Virus record (IMG/VR): IMGVR_UViG_3300013132_005385
Span: 1 to 64,000 of that record
Origin: a virus
Reading direction: 5' to 3' (one strand)
Length of the DNA stretch: 64,000 nucleotides
The position numbers and the translations under genes are program-made. Position 1 is the first letter of the stretch, and each line of letters begins with the position of its first letter. Positions 1 through 9,753 of the stretch are shown here, piece by piece. The notes below the pieces were generated by a model, which worked only from the letters and a program-made list of their open reading frames with translations, made no database searches and was not told the origin of the DNA.

Positions 1-3000
1 CTGAGGGAAGGTCCGAATTTAAAGTCGTGTATAATCTCCAACTTTTTTCAGAAGCGCAATAAAATAAAAGCCCATTCTGTCCAGGAGATCCATACTCAGT
101 GCATGCAATAAAGAGATCATTTGTCGATGGATTTTCTTCCATGAGATTGAAATCTACTATGGACGATGAGAGCACAGTGTTACCTGCGTTATCAGTAAAA
201 TCCCCAATATTATAAACTAAATTCTGACTGGAGTCTCTTTCATCCCAGTAAACCAATGGTGTTCCTGTTCCTTTGATCCCTATGTACCTTGATCCATTTT
301 CGGTGATCTCTATAAATGATGTGGACATTCCATTAGATGGCAGAGGACTATTGGTGCTATCAAATGCGTCCATATTGAGTCCATCAAATCTAACCAGATC
401 AGTTCCAGATATCCAGATATCTCCATTTAAGTCCCATGCCAAGGAGTATGGAATTCCTGATGATGGCGAAGAGACTGCAAACGGAACTGTGAAATGTGAA
501 TATCCAACATTTCTAGGACCAGGAATTGTTGATAAATCAGGCGAAATAGAATTTCCTGCAACATCGAAATTAAAAGGAAGCTCTGAATAGTTTCTGATTA
601 TGTACTCGAATTTGGATATTCCGGAATCATTCGAAGCATTAAGCTGGTCTGCAGCTTCTTTTAGATCCAAATAGGTGTTAGGTGGGGAATCTGTCTCTCC
701 AAGAATTATTCCCTCTGTATCCTTACCCACTTTTATTCTGTCTCCGTATTGCAGGGAATACATATTAAATCCGCCCAGCCAATCGTTGTGATAGTCATAC
801 ATGTCCCAAGTGTGAGCATAAGCTCCATCAAATTGAAAATCTTCAAAGACGTCCCAGCATAATTTTTTAGTTCCCCAGTATGATGCGTTAACCGTGGGAG
901 GTGCAGTTGTAAAATCGTATGCAACATACTCATCTTTTGAATTTTCTCCCCCTGAGAATGACACATTCGCTGAATATGATGAAATACATCCCGATGTTGT
1001 AATAGTAAGGATTTTACCATTCCAGGTAGATCCCGTGTCATTTGGAGCTCTCACTATTAAAGTTTTAGCCCCTGTATTGATTGTTGAATCTATTAATTGA
1101 TAAACTGTATAGTCTGGATATGTTACCAATGAATTTATTGCCTGATAAATCAGGGAAGAAACTGAATTAAGACTTCCGTCAAAATTCACATTAGTTATTT
1201 CTACACCATCCGCCTGTATGGTTATGTTGCCCGGTCCGTAAACGTATCCTCCCACAATAGCGGTGTTAATTAATTGTGGTATAGTAAAAATAGTGGGACT
1301 AACGATTGACGAAACTGGAAATAGTCCATATGGATTTCCTAGAGGATCGTATATCCAAACATTCTGTCCGGTAGAATATCCATGAGGGGTTGTTGTTTGT
1401 ACCTCCGCAGGCATACCAGGTGAAGGACTTACAATTTGCACAATACTAAATGAAATTGCTGTATAGTCAAAACCTGCTGTTGCTCTTATTTCAGGCTTAG
1501 CCGTGAGAATTTCACAGTTTTGTCCCTCATTAAAATTATTAGAATATTCCGGAAAATTACTAATAAACTGGGATATTTCCTGATCTTTTTCTCTGTGTTC
1601 CACCGGCCAAATCCATTGGGACTCATAATCAGACCAGGAGAGAACGGTGTTGTTCCAATCGTACTTTTCCGACTCCCTAAATCTCGTTATTGTGTTTAGC
1701 TCTATATCCCTGGATTTTACCTCTATTATGGATTTTTGAATTCCCAATGATATTGAGTTCAAGGTGTCCCAGACTCGACACTGAACATCATATTTTCCAA
1801 CATAGGGTAGGAAGTGAGGAAGAATCTCAAGTTCATTAATTTTTCCCCTATATGTGAAATAGTAAGGTCGATCATCAGATTTAGAAATAGTCCATTCAAT
1901 TTCATAGAAATCTAGATACTTGATTTTGTCCCAAGAATACGATCCTCCCGGACTTGCAAAATTCTGATACCAATCAAAAATGTACGGGTCACTAAACACG
2001 TTTACTGGTGAAACATACCACGAGTTAAATGTCCCACTTCCCGATGTGTATATGATATTAATATCAATTTGACCCGTTATGGAGTTATATCCCCCTGAGA
2101 TCACATATCCCAGCATAAATTCAGTTCCCGATTGATTTTGCACTCGGACAAAAAGAATCTCGGAACCAACAGTGGAAAAATAATCTTGTCCGGTTGGAAT
2201 GAAGAAAGTCTGAAGCGAGGGAACCAAAGCGGGAATCGTGACACTGGTTGAAGATGACTGAACCGATAATGGATATCCTGGATAGGGTGAAACTGTGGAA
2301 GAGTAATTAGCAACACTTAGTGATGTTGCTGGATAAACAGGGTTTAATCCCTCCCAATCACCATTTATTTCATCCCAGGAAAGGTCGAATGTTGTATTAG
2401 TTAAAACTATAGGACATCCAGCAGGGAAAACATAATCATTGCCATTTTTGAATAATTTATATCCAGGCGGATCGTAATCGCCATCACCTAAAAATTTAGG
2501 CATCTTATCATATTCAACATCAATATAAAACTGCTTAATAGATTCAGAAAGTGAACTTATAGAAGGATATTGATATTCCTGAAATGATGAATAAGGCTCT
2601 ATTATATTTCCGTAATGGCTTAACTCTGGAGTCTCAGGTAATCCATCAATAACTGGGTACTGAAATATATTAGGATTATTTCTAAGATAAAAAGGTCTAA
2701 GGTCTTCAACGTATCCATTTTCGGGAAGAATGTCAAACTTTACTTCTATACCAAGCTTAACCTCATCTATTTTAAGCTCATCATTCCACGCCCTCGTTTT
2801 GTATATTCCAAAATAAACTCCTTCCCCTGTTATATCTATAATTCTAGCATTTAGTGGAAGGTAATCCCTCTTTAATCTTTCTTTAAGTCCAAAAAGTTTT
2901 AAAAGAACCTCCTCCGGAGAAAACATAAAGGCATTCTCAACTTCTGGGTACCCATATTGATCTTCAGATCCATCTTCTTTAGTTCTATTTATGTCATAGA

Positions 3001-4048
3001 ATAGTCCAAAAAGGGATGTTTTTTTATATGATACACTTGGAAATATTTCCTCATATTTCTCTTTAAGTCCATAGGTTCCGTCTTTCTTTTTTCCATAGAT
3101 TTCTATCTGTTTGTACTTCCTATGGTTTTCATCCTCAAGAATATTCTGGATGGATTGCACAGACTTCTGATTACCATATTTTTTAAGAAAATTTTTATTC
3201 TGTTGTAATGGTGTAAGAGTTTTTCCCTCGTCTGCTTTTAGATTTAGCCAGTACTCTTTTATTCTTAAATCATAATATCCAAAAAATCTTATTGCATTAA
3301 TAAGGGACTTATAAGATCCTAAATAAGAATATATCTTATCGCCTTCTAATAGTAATTCTTTTCTTTTCTCGTTAATCTTTAACCAGTCAGGAAGTCCCTC
3401 TTTAGGATCAGTTTCCCTTAATAATTTGGAATCATCTGCAGTGAATTTTCTTCCAAAATTAGATAACAGTACAGAAAATCTATCATCCTCTCCCTCGACT
3501 TCACCATGAAAATCTATAACAAGTATTGTTTTAATATTGGTTAAGTCACTGCAGTCTTCCAGAATAAGCCTTCTGTCATAAATTCCCTCCTCTGATGATC
3601 TCAAAGCCACATTAATTTGGGCAGTGGATGAATTTATAAGACCAGTTATTCTAATCCCATCTGGAGTGGAAAAAGACTCAGATGGATCCTCATCAGGATA
3701 GATGTTTATCACATCAATATTATTAAGTACAGGGCTATCCAGATCCGGATCTATAGAAAGATCGTAAGTGAAAATTATATCAGAGACGTCTTTTTTTCCA
3801 TCGTATATAGAATCCCATCTGGCTCTCCATTCGCTTGTGCTGGGAACTGCGGGCGTATTATGGGGAAAACCATACACCAGATTCGCAGATAGATCGTAAA
3901 ACTTTTCCAGAACAAAAATGTGTTCTATCTCAAAGAGTTCCTCTGAGACTTTAGGAAAAAGAACGGTACCTTCCCAATAATCTCCATTCCATGTGAGATT
4001 ATACTGCTCCCCTTTTTTATTAAAGAATAAAAGATTTTGATATGGCAT
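1..4048 (-). CDS. Baseplate wedge gp7-like protein, C-terminally cut by the window
   Basis: The minus strand is open without a stop from an ATG at 4048 to the first base, giving at least 1349 residues; the gene continues beyond the window. Its place directly after gp25-, gp6- and a small gene matches gp7 in T4-type baseplate operons. The middle part contains RFFGYYDLRIKEYWLN, which I associate with gp7-like proteins of marine T4-like phages. The distal part is rich in Tyr, Ser, Gly and beta strand. The last ~120 visible residues contain AWDLNGDIWISGTDLVRFDG and similar phrases resembling beta-propeller (Reg_prop-type) repeats. The ATG overlaps the preceding stop as TAATG. The gp7 role is inferred mainly from position and size; a tail-fibre-connecting or receptor-facing distal part is also possible. 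Confidence 0.6.
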   Translation of the reverse strand, partial: MPYQNLLFFNKKGEQYNLTWNGDYWEGTVLFPKVSEELFEIEHIFVLEKFYDLSANLVYGFPHNTPAVPSTSEWRARWDSIYDGKKDVSDIIFTYDLSIDPDLDSPVLNNIDVINIYPDEDPSESFSTPDGIRITGLINSSTAQINVALRSSEEGIYDRRLILEDCSDLTNIKTILVIDFHGEVEGEDDRFSVLLSNFGRKFTADDSKLLRETDPKEGLPDWLKINEKRKELLLEGDKIYSYLGSYKSLINAIRFFGYYDLRIKEYWLNLKADEGKTLTPLQQNKNFLKKYGNQKSVQSIQNILEDENHRKYKQIEIYGKKKDGTYGLKEKYEEIFPSVSYKKTSLFGLFYDINRTKEDGSEDQYGYPEVENAFMFSPEEVLLKLFGLKERLKRDYLPLNARIIDITGEGVYFGIYKTRAWNDELKIDEVKLGIEVKFDILPENGYVEDLRPFYLRNNPNIFQYPVIDGLPETPELSHYGNIIEPYSSFQEYQYPSISSLSESIKQFYIDVEYDKMPKFLGDGDYDPPGYKLFKNGNDYVFPAGCPIVLTNTTFDLSWDEINGDWEGLNPVYPATSLSVANYSSTVSPYPGYPLSVQSSSTSVTIPALVPSLQTFFIPTGQDYFSTVGSEILFVRVQNQSGTEFMLGYVISGGYNSITGQIDINIIYTSGSGTFNSWYVSPVNVFSDPYIFDWYQNFASPGGSYSWDKIKYLDFYEIEWTISKSDDRPYYFTYRGKINELEILPHFLPYVGKYDVQCRVWDTLNSISLGIQKSIIEVKSRDIELNTITRFRESEKYDWNNTVLSWSDYESQWIWPVEHREKDQEISQFISNFPEYSNNFNEGQNCEILTAKPEIRATAGFDYTAISFSIVQIVSPSPGMPAEVQTTTPHGYSTGQNVWIYDPLGNPYGLFPVSSIVSPTIFTIPQLINTAIVGGYVYGPGNITIQADGVEITNVNFDGSLNSVSSLIYQAINSLVTYPDYTVYQLIDSTINTGAKTLIVRAPNDTGSTWNGKILTITTSGCISSYSANVSFSGGENSKDEYVAYDFTTAPPTVNASYWGTKKLCWDVFEDFQFDGAYAHTWDMYDYHNDWLGGFNMYSLQYGDRIKVGKDTEGIILGETDSPPNTYLDLKEAADQLNASNDSGISKFEYIIRNYSELPFNFDVAGNSISPDLSTIPGPRNVGYSHFTVPFAVSSPSSGIPYSLAWDLNGDIWISGTDLVRFDGLNMDAFDSTNSPLPSNGMSTSFIEITENGSRYIGIKGTGTPLVYWDERDSSQNLVYNIGDFTDNAGNTVLSSSIVDFNLMEENPSTNDLFIACTEYGSPGQNGLLFYCASEKSWRLYTTLNSDLPS

Positions 4049-4296
4049 TATCTGACGTACTTGTTATTTTTAGGAACTGTATAGTTTATATAGTTCTTGA
4101 TGTATTTGGTAGTTTCAAAAATCTGATAAACTACAGCTTCTATGCTGGCTAGTATATCACTTCTGTCCTCATCTCCATTTAAAACCTGCGTTGATAAGGT
4201 GTTCTCAAATATTTTACCTTCATAGTCAAACCCTTTGTTTAGCCTAACATCATTTTGAGAATGTATAAAATCATATATGCTCTTTTTAGCTGCCAT
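4048..4296 (-). CDS. Small baseplate-operon protein, unknown
   Basis: An 82-residue protein lies between the gp6-like and gp7-like genes, ending in a one-base TAATG overlap with the latter. The start lies only a few bases after the gp6-like stop, so translation is probably coupled. It is mixed in charge, with a central helical stretch (SDILASIEAVVYQIFETTKYIKN) and no signal peptide or membrane segment. I do not recognise a family. By position it could be a small wedge component, but nothing in the sequence shows this. Confidence 0.65.
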   Translation of the reverse strand: MAAKKSIYDFIHSQNDVRLNKGFDYEGKIFENTLSTQVLNGDEDRSDILASIEAVVYQIFETTKYIKNYINYTVPKNNKYVR

Positions 4297-4299
4297 GTC

Positions 4300-5994
4300 T
4301 TACTTGTTTTTTAGCGCATTTTTATTAAACTGATTAACCTGAGTATTGTGAGTTTGAGGTACTATTCCTCTAATATCTATATTGATTGAAGAAAGATTAT
4401 TCATATCTGCTCCTAAATCATAATAAATACGATTTCTATCTTCCCACCCTCCAGATATTATCACTATCTCGTCTTTCTGCATAATAATATCACCGAAATC
4501 ATCAAAACCCACCTCTTCTGCGCTTGCATTTTCTTTTTTGACTTTCTCGTTATTTTCTCCAACAAAATATAAAGAAACTGAGTCAACCCCGGAAACACTT
4601 TCTATGATGGCGATTAAGTCAGATCTAGGTATTTTATCTCTTCTTCTGATTGATAAAAAGTAATCGCTCATTAATGAAACAACCTCCGCTTTAATCGTTT
4701 CAGGATTATATCCTTCAAACATAGTTAGAACTATATTTACCACATATCTGCTAATAACCGGATCTAATATCTTTACTTCGGTGGTGACAACCATTTGACC
4801 ACTTTCATCCAAAAGATTTATGATGCTTTCCCTCTGTGAATTAGTTAGCTTGAATTCGCTCAATCCAATATCAAAATATGTTTCATTTGACTTTAATTTC
4901 TGGTTGATGTCCGGTACCAATATCAAATAAATTATATTATCATCGTCTAAATAATCATCATTAAATGTGGTAAATGCTTCTATGATTGAAAAAGCACCAA
5001 ATTTCTCAAAGAAAGTAATGTAATTATCAGGATTAGCAAGAACGAAGCTTCTCGATGTTTTTGGCGCTAATATTCTCGTCAGATCGATTGGCTCTTGGCT
5101 TGCTCCTAATTGAGGTGCAATAGTACATTGTATTGCTAAAGAGTCCTTGAGAGTAACCGTATTTCCAAAAAGATCAGTTCCATCCGATGTAAATTCCATA
5201 AGAGCAAGATATGCGTCGCTAACATTAACATTTCCCACGGACCCCGTCGATTCTATATAGTTAACTTCTATGATAGATCCGAGTTGAGGAGCTCTACCAA
5301 AATTGAAATTACCGAAGAAAATATCTATCCCCGATATCAACGAGTTTTTAACAATGTAGCTGTTGGAATTACGGGGCATATCATATAGAGATTCGTATCT
5401 TTTCCATTTTTGTCCATTGACTAAAACCTCAACCTCAAAATTCTCTATATTAGATGTTCCTCTTGAAGAAACATTATAACTCTGAAGAAATCTTCCGGTC
5501 CCGGTAAACTGCTGGGTTTTTCTAACGCCCTCTATAATGGTAGCAGTTATTTTGGAAGAGTTATTTAGGTTTATTCTGACATAATCTGAGGTCAGCTTAA
5601 TAATATAATTTGATCCATTATTTAAGCATTTAAGTTCCGAGTAATTGGGCAGAAGAACTGCTCCCCCTCTAATATCATCAAAATTTTTACCATTCCATGA
5701 TATTTCTATTTCGCCTTTTGCTGATATTGCTCTGGAAGCCGTGTGTCCCGCCAAAGCTGCTAATCCATAGACCGAAGCTTCCCTAGTCGCCTGATTTATG
5801 TTAAGCTCCGATATTGAGTCCTCTATAAAAAACAGAACTAACTGGACTAAATTTTCCAGGACGAAGATGATTTGTCCCCAAACCGATGCAACCGTGAAAA
5901 GTTGGGCAGATTGTGCATACCTATTCTGAACAAGAGTTAGGGTTTCGGATAGTAGCTCCGATATTTTTGCCTTATTTTTAGATAAAAAATCCAT
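4300..5994 (-). CDS. gp6: Baseplate wedge protein, T4 gp6-like
   Basis: The 564-residue product has the layout of gp6/gpJ-type baseplate wedge proteins: a helical N-terminus, a region with RGGAVLLPNYSELK and IDIFFGNFNFGRAPQLGSIIEVNY, and a C-terminal part with repeated short beta-alpha units. In T4, gp6 dimers form the inner ring that joins the wedges. It directly follows the gp25-like gene, the T4 order 25-6-7. The reading frame is open up to 6054, but the ATG at 5994 lies two bases after the gp25 stop and begins MDFLSKNKAKI; it is preferred because the longer form would begin with a basic tract read out of frame from gp25. Confidence 0.8.
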   Translation of the reverse strand: MDFLSKNKAKISELLSETLTLVQNRYAQSAQLFTVASVWGQIIFVLENLVQLVLFFIEDSISELNINQATREASVYGLAALAGHTASRAISAKGEIEISWNGKNFDDIRGGAVLLPNYSELKCLNNGSNYIIKLTSDYVRINLNNSSKITATIIEGVRKTQQFTGTGRFLQSYNVSSRGTSNIENFEVEVLVNGQKWKRYESLYDMPRNSNSYIVKNSLISGIDIFFGNFNFGRAPQLGSIIEVNYIESTGSVGNVNVSDAYLALMEFTSDGTDLFGNTVTLKDSLAIQCTIAPQLGASQEPIDLTRILAPKTSRSFVLANPDNYITFFEKFGAFSIIEAFTTFNDDYLDDDNIIYLILVPDINQKLKSNETYFDIGLSEFKLTNSQRESIINLLDESGQMVVTTEVKILDPVISRYVVNIVLTMFEGYNPETIKAEVVSLMSDYFLSIRRRDKIPRSDLIAIIESVSGVDSVSLYFVGENNEKVKKENASAEEVGFDDFGDIIMQKDEIVIISGGWEDRNRIYYDLGADMNNLSSINIDIRGIVPQTHNTQVNQFNKNALKNK

Positions 5995-5996
5995 TC

Positions 5997-6368
5997 TTAT
6001 ATTATTTTTATTCCTAGTATTGGGTTTCCTTTTATAGCAAAATCTATAACGCAAGCATCCCTGTAATCTCCCTTAAAGAATCCCACCTTAAAATCCACTT
6101 GAAATGTCGATCTCGACAAGGGAACATATGTCATTAACTGCATTGCTATAGCTTGTTCAAGAGACGACTGATCCACTTCAAAATCAAAGATTAAAGATTC
6201 TAAGTCTATACCAAAATAAGGATCTCCCAGAACCTGTCCAGGTTTGGTGAGCATCACATTCTTGATCATACCAATAAGGATTTCGATCTCGTTGTTAGTC
6301 TCGAGATATCCCGGAGTATAATTAGGATCGTCCGGATTTCTTGGATATATTTCTACCATTCTAGCCAT
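5997..6368 (-). CDS. gp25: Baseplate wedge protein gp25 (GPW/gp25 family)
   Basis: A 123-residue protein, the usual size for gp25. It carries the family core: EIEILIGMIKNVMLTKPGQV followed by LGDPYFGIDLESLIFDF. Gp25-family proteins are structural wedge components, lysozyme-like in older descriptions but not catalytic, and help initiate sheath assembly. Two starts are possible, ATG at 6368 and an in-frame ATG three codons later; GAGAG lies just before the first. An AATATATAAG element lies immediately upstream. It leads the 25-6-7 set after a hairpin that ends the preceding gene. Confidence 0.9.
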   Translation of the reverse strand: MARMVEIYPRNPDDPNYTPGYLETNNEIEILIGMIKNVMLTKPGQVLGDPYFGIDLESLIFDFEVDQSSLEQAIAMQLMTYVPLSRSTFQVDFKVGFFKGDYRDACVIDFAIKGNPILGIKII

Positions 6369-6374
6369 AGCTCT

Positions 6375-6384
6375 CTTATATATT
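6375..6384 (-). promoter_or_regulatory. Late-promoter-like AATATATAAG element before gp25
   Basis: On the minus strand AATATATAAG lies seven bases before the gp25 ATG. The same ATATATA core recurs upstream of several other operons in this window and resembles the T4 late promoter TATAAATA. The very short distance to the ATG argues for caution. Confidence 0.35.
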
Positions 6385-6428
6385 TGTTTTATTTAGAGAG
6401 CACTTATTTTAATGAAAGAAACCAATAA

Positions 6429-6454
6429 CCTCGTTTGAATTAGTTTAAACGAGG
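6429..6454 (-). terminator. Hairpin overlapping the stop of the DUF932-like gene
   Basis: CCTCGTTT and AAACGAGG form an 8-bp stem around a 10-base loop that contains the TAA stop of the upstream gene. On the minus strand it is followed by TTATTGGTTTCTTT, a loosely T-rich tail. It separates the DUF932-like gene from the gp25-6-7 set and is a plausible intrinsic terminator. Confidence 0.5.
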
Positions 6455-7504
6455 AGCAACGTGCTGTAGATCAAGTTCATCCAATAGGGTTTTAGCAGCC
6501 AGTCTTTGAATTTTAAGAACCATGCTGGAAGACACATTGAATTCCTGTGGCCTACTTGTAATATATGTTGCTGAATTGATAAGGTCAAAAGAATTTATTC
6601 CGGAATCTGCGGTGGAAAGCCATCTGTCAGATTTTTCAATGAAATCTTCTCCATATGACTTAACCAGGCGCGAAATTGAAAATCCCCCCTGTTCACCTCC
6701 CGGATTTATCGATAGCATTCTTGAAATCTCTGTTGATTCAGATTCTTCTAAAAGATTTCTGAATCTCATAAACTCTCTCACACTAGCATTATTCTGTTTC
6801 AGTCTTACTATGCCAACTTTTATATCATCTACTATAGTATAATCGGTGGTTCCAAGCTTCATCTGAAATGCTTTTTTTGGGCAATTTCCGTGAGAAATAG
6901 AATACTTGTTAGTTTTTACTGGTCTTACCATCCCGTTAGTACATATTACCCTTTCCATGTATGGCTCTAACATAACACCAAATGGATCTATGGTAACTGA
7001 ATGTCCGGTCTTCCAAACCTCGCCATATGGTAATTCGTGCGAACTATCATTTGTAAATTGAAGCACCAGCTTACCCTCACTAAAAACGGATGAGCTTAGA
7101 TTGACCTTTCTATCAGTTATCTGCGAAACAGAATTGGCTAGGGATTTACCAGTTTCATGATATACATTGGAATTATATACGGAAGAGACAGTTCTAACTT
7201 TCCTAATAATTCCATCATCAACATACATGGCCAATTCTTGATCAGAAAACATCCCGCAAAGAGACGATTTAACATCATCCCAGTTTTCCATGTTCGGACC
7301 GACTTTTCTAATAAATCCTTTTTTTATCTGCATGTTTTCTAGAAGATGTCTTGCAGCATCATCATCAACAGGGACTCCCGTAATGTGAACTTTACCATTA
7401 ATAATATCTAATGACTTACCGGATTCGAATTGAACGCTACGTCCAGCTGCTTTGCTAATAGCATCTATTATCTGTCCTGCAACTTCAAAATTCTTGTAAC
7501 TCAT
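6440..7504 (-). CDS. DUF932-like protein
   Basis: The 354-residue product has the phrases MLEPYMERVICTNGMVRPVK and later RFRNLLEESESTEI, resembling the DUF932 phage/plasmid family, whose members often contain a CxNG[ML] motif and whose function is not established. There is no signal peptide or membrane segment. It lies between neck-like and baseplate genes on the same strand, but an internal terminator-like hairpin at its stop and an intergenic gap before gp25 suggest its own expression level. DUF932 membership is by eye and should be taken as moderate; a virion role is not shown. Confidence 0.55.
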   Translation of the reverse strand: MSYKNFEVAGQIIDAISKAAGRSVQFESGKSLDIINGKVHITGVPVDDDAARHLLENMQIKKGFIRKVGPNMENWDDVKSSLCGMFSDQELAMYVDDGIIRKVRTVSSVYNSNVYHETGKSLANSVSQITDRKVNLSSSVFSEGKLVLQFTNDSSHELPYGEVWKTGHSVTIDPFGVMLEPYMERVICTNGMVRPVKTNKYSISHGNCPKKAFQMKLGTTDYTIVDDIKVGIVRLKQNNASVREFMRFRNLLEESESTEISRMLSINPGGEQGGFSISRLVKSYGEDFIEKSDRWLSTADSGINSFDLINSATYITSRPQEFNVSSSMVLKIQRLAAKTLLDELDLQHVAPRLN

Positions 7505-7525
7505 ATTACAGAATCTGTATATTTT

Positions 7526-8302
7526 TTAATTCCATTGAAGGAAATAGCTTGGAGTATTCTCGTCTTTAATCTGAGCTAACACCTCAGCCTTCTCAGTTGT
7601 TCCTAAAGACTGTATGTTATTATAATTGATTCTAACCCCACCTGGAAGATTATATTCAAACATTCCTAAAAGACGTCCAATATTGATCTTGGCTTCGGCC
7701 AAGACATATCTCACGAAGAGTTCGTCATCATATAGTGATTCCTCAGGAATGTCGATAAAAGCCCTTATTCCAACATCTTTTCCGATAAGCTGAAAATTTT
7801 GGCTTCCGGTTCCAGCAGACGATCTCGATGGATCTCTTCCGAGTATCGTTAATCTCTTTGTATTTTTGTTATAGTTGAACGCAAACGTCTCTAAAAGGTA
7901 AGCCTTGGCTAGGTCAAAGAAAGAGTATAAAACTGTCCTATAAACTAAATTATCACCGACGAATGGAGATAACATAAGCTCAGATCCTAGAAGTTTAGAA
8001 TCACCGAAGTCTCTATCCGGGGTTCCTGTCAGACCGCTGGACTGTACTTCTCTTACATCATAGACAGATCTGACACAATCAGGAAGTTGTATCTGACGAG
8101 TTGCAGCAAAAGAAGGGGAAAGAAATAATTCTCTACCAAGAACGAATATTTTCTCTTCCACAGCATATTGGTAATTATCATACATAAAAGCCCGAGCTCT
8201 TTTGATGATCCTTTTAATTTCCTGCTCATTAAGATTATAAGGTAAAGCACATGAGTGTGAAAGCTCGTCCTTTACTTCCTGTATGAGTTGCTGTTCCGTC
8301 AT
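7526..8302 (-). CDS. Probable head-tail neck/connector protein
   Basis: A 258-residue protein with an alpha-helical N-terminus (NEQEIKRIIKRARAFMYDNY), a central strand-rich part with QIQLPDCVRSVYDVREV, and a C-terminal helical segment FVRYVLAEAKINIGRLLGMF. This helix-beta-helix layout resembles the gp13-like neck or adaptor proteins of T4-type and other phages, where LP..V.SVY... phrases are common. The start ATG overlaps the stop of the upstream gene by four bases. The neck assignment is an inference from layout and its place in a structural operon; no single diagnostic motif was seen. Confidence 0.5.
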   Translation of the reverse strand: MTEQQLIQEVKDELSHSCALPYNLNEQEIKRIIKRARAFMYDNYQYAVEEKIFVLGRELFLSPSFAATRQIQLPDCVRSVYDVREVQSSGLTGTPDRDFGDSKLLGSELMLSPFVGDNLVYRTVLYSFFDLAKAYLLETFAFNYNKNTKRLTILGRDPSRSSAGTGSQNFQLIGKDVGIRAFIDIPEESLYDDELFVRYVLAEAKINIGRLLGMFEYNLPGGVRINYNNIQSLGTTEKAEVLAQIKDENTPSYFLQWN

Positions 8303-9753
8303 TTTCTAAGATTATTTATCGGTCCCATTGCTCCGGGAATTCCGGTTGGTTTAGAATTTAAGTTCCTAAACATAGCACCCTGAGGTTTTTTAGCATCCTG
8401 GTAATTTCTATCTTTAAATTCCTGGGATATCTGTATTCCACTTTTCTTCTTTCCATCTGGTTTTTCCTCTACTATTTCCGTCTCGTCAGAAATAAAAGCA
8501 AGTTGGCCAATAAAACCAGATCTAATTATTCCTCCATTAACAGAGCAGTTAATTTCTTTTTCCCCGTTATCTATGTAAGAATCATTTATATCGTTTGTGA
8601 ATCTTAATTCACATTTAGAGAGCTTGCTCTTTGAGATCTTGTTATTCGTAATCACGTCACAATTTTCAAGATTTCCGCTTTCTATTTCACATCCAAAGAG
8701 TCTGCAATTGTATATGTTTCCCGCGATCTTACATTCAATTAGATCCATGTCTCTTAATAAATATGCCTTAGTGGTTTCGGCATCTTTAAGCTGAAATCTA
8801 GTGAGCTGCGTGTCATAATTCAGATATCCCTTAGTTATTTCATTTTCAACTATGACATCGTAAAGGACTTCCCTAATTTGGTTGAAATATGATTTGATGA
8901 TTTGTTGATCGGATTTGAGATCAACTAAAACACTAAGGCCCTGAAAATTCTTAAAAAATAATTCAGGTTCAACAAACGATGAAGACTCCTTGTAGATGTC
9001 ATTTAAGGATTTCTCAAGTTTGGAAGCCTCTGTCGGGGTAAACTCCTCATTAAAGAGAAGAACCTGGTGTGTATAGGAAACTATGTGATCCATAACTTCC
9101 TTGATTTGAATATACTTTCTTTGATAGTCCTTTCCTCCCAAGTATCTCACCTCAAAATATCCATCCTTAAGCTTAGTGAAATTAATTCCATTATTTTTTT
9201 CGGCAGGAACTTTATATTGGTTCTTATCAATATATGAAAGTTTACCCGGAGATAAAAACTTATTCGCAGGTACAACCTTTTTGATTGATTTAGCGTATAG
9301 AGAACCTTTTCTATTTGGAAACCTTTCCCAAATATAATCCTCATCAAAACCAAGTACGAATTTTAACAAATTGAGGGATTCTATACTAGGAAGGCTTGGG
9401 TATACGTCTTTATCAAAGCTAACTCCAAACTGAAATGCACATTTACTATCAGTATACCCATTTTCTTCTATCCATCTCAGTATTCTTATTAGGATAGGTA
9501 TAGCCTCAAAATAAGGAAGAGGACCCGTGATGAGTTCAGTCATCTTGGATCCTCCAGAATAATCAGGTTCTATTTTAAATTGTTCTCTTGTGGGAATAAA
9601 TCTCGAATGGTACTTTTTAAATACCCTAATCTTTTTTCCTATCTGTGGGGAAAGCTGCTCAGCGATCTCCTTTTTTGTGAAATGGGAATAGAATTCGAAT
9701 TCCATCCCAATCAGACAGGAACTAAAGAAATTATTGGCTAGTAGATTTTCCAA
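8299..9753 (-). CDS. Amidoligase-like protein with C-terminal beta-helical region
   Basis: The N-terminal 120 residues contain GMEFEF (16-21), EPDYSGGSKMTELITGPLP (62-80) and CAFQFGVSFD (105-114), the three-part signature of the Amidoligase_2 group of the glutamine-synthetase/ATP-grasp-like COOH-NH2 ligases (G.E.Ef, D.S...E...gP, cG.Hvh). The usual HxH of the third motif reads QFGVSF here, so activity is uncertain. Residues ~328-415 form short repeated strands rich in Cys, Asn and Ile (CKIAGNIYNCRLFGCEIE), like a right-handed beta-helix or pentapeptide-repeat fold. The C-terminus is basic and disordered-looking. It overlaps the S1-like gene by 23 bases and the neck-like gene by four. Confidence 0.55.
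   Translation of the reverse strand: MENLLANNFFSSCLIGMEFEFYSHFTKKEIAEQLSPQIGKKIRVFKKYHSRFIPTREQFKIEPDYSGGSKMTELITGPLPYFEAIPILIRILRWIEENGYTDSKCAFQFGVSFDKDVYPSLPSIESLNLLKFVLGFDEDYIWERFPNRKGSLYAKSIKKVVPANKFLSPGKLSYIDKNQYKVPAEKNNGINFTKLKDGYFEVRYLGGKDYQRKYIQIKEVMDHIVSYTHQVLLFNEEFTPTEASKLEKSLNDIYKESSSFVEPELFFKNFQGLSVLVDLKSDQQIIKSYFNQIREVLYDVIVENEITKGYLNYDTQLTRFQLKDAETTKAYLLRDMDLIECKIAGNIYNCRLFGCEIESGNLENCDVITNNKISKSKLSKCELRFTNDINDSYIDNGEKEINCSVNGGIIRSGFIGQLAFISDETEIVEEKPDGKKKSGIQISQEFKDRNYQDAKKPQGAMFRNLNSKPTGIPGAMGPINNLRK

Noticed and set aside
733-1100. Short open frames on both strands within the first 4 kb
   Set aside because: The minus strand holds a single uninterrupted frame from 4048 to the window edge with coherent protein character, which accounts for this region.
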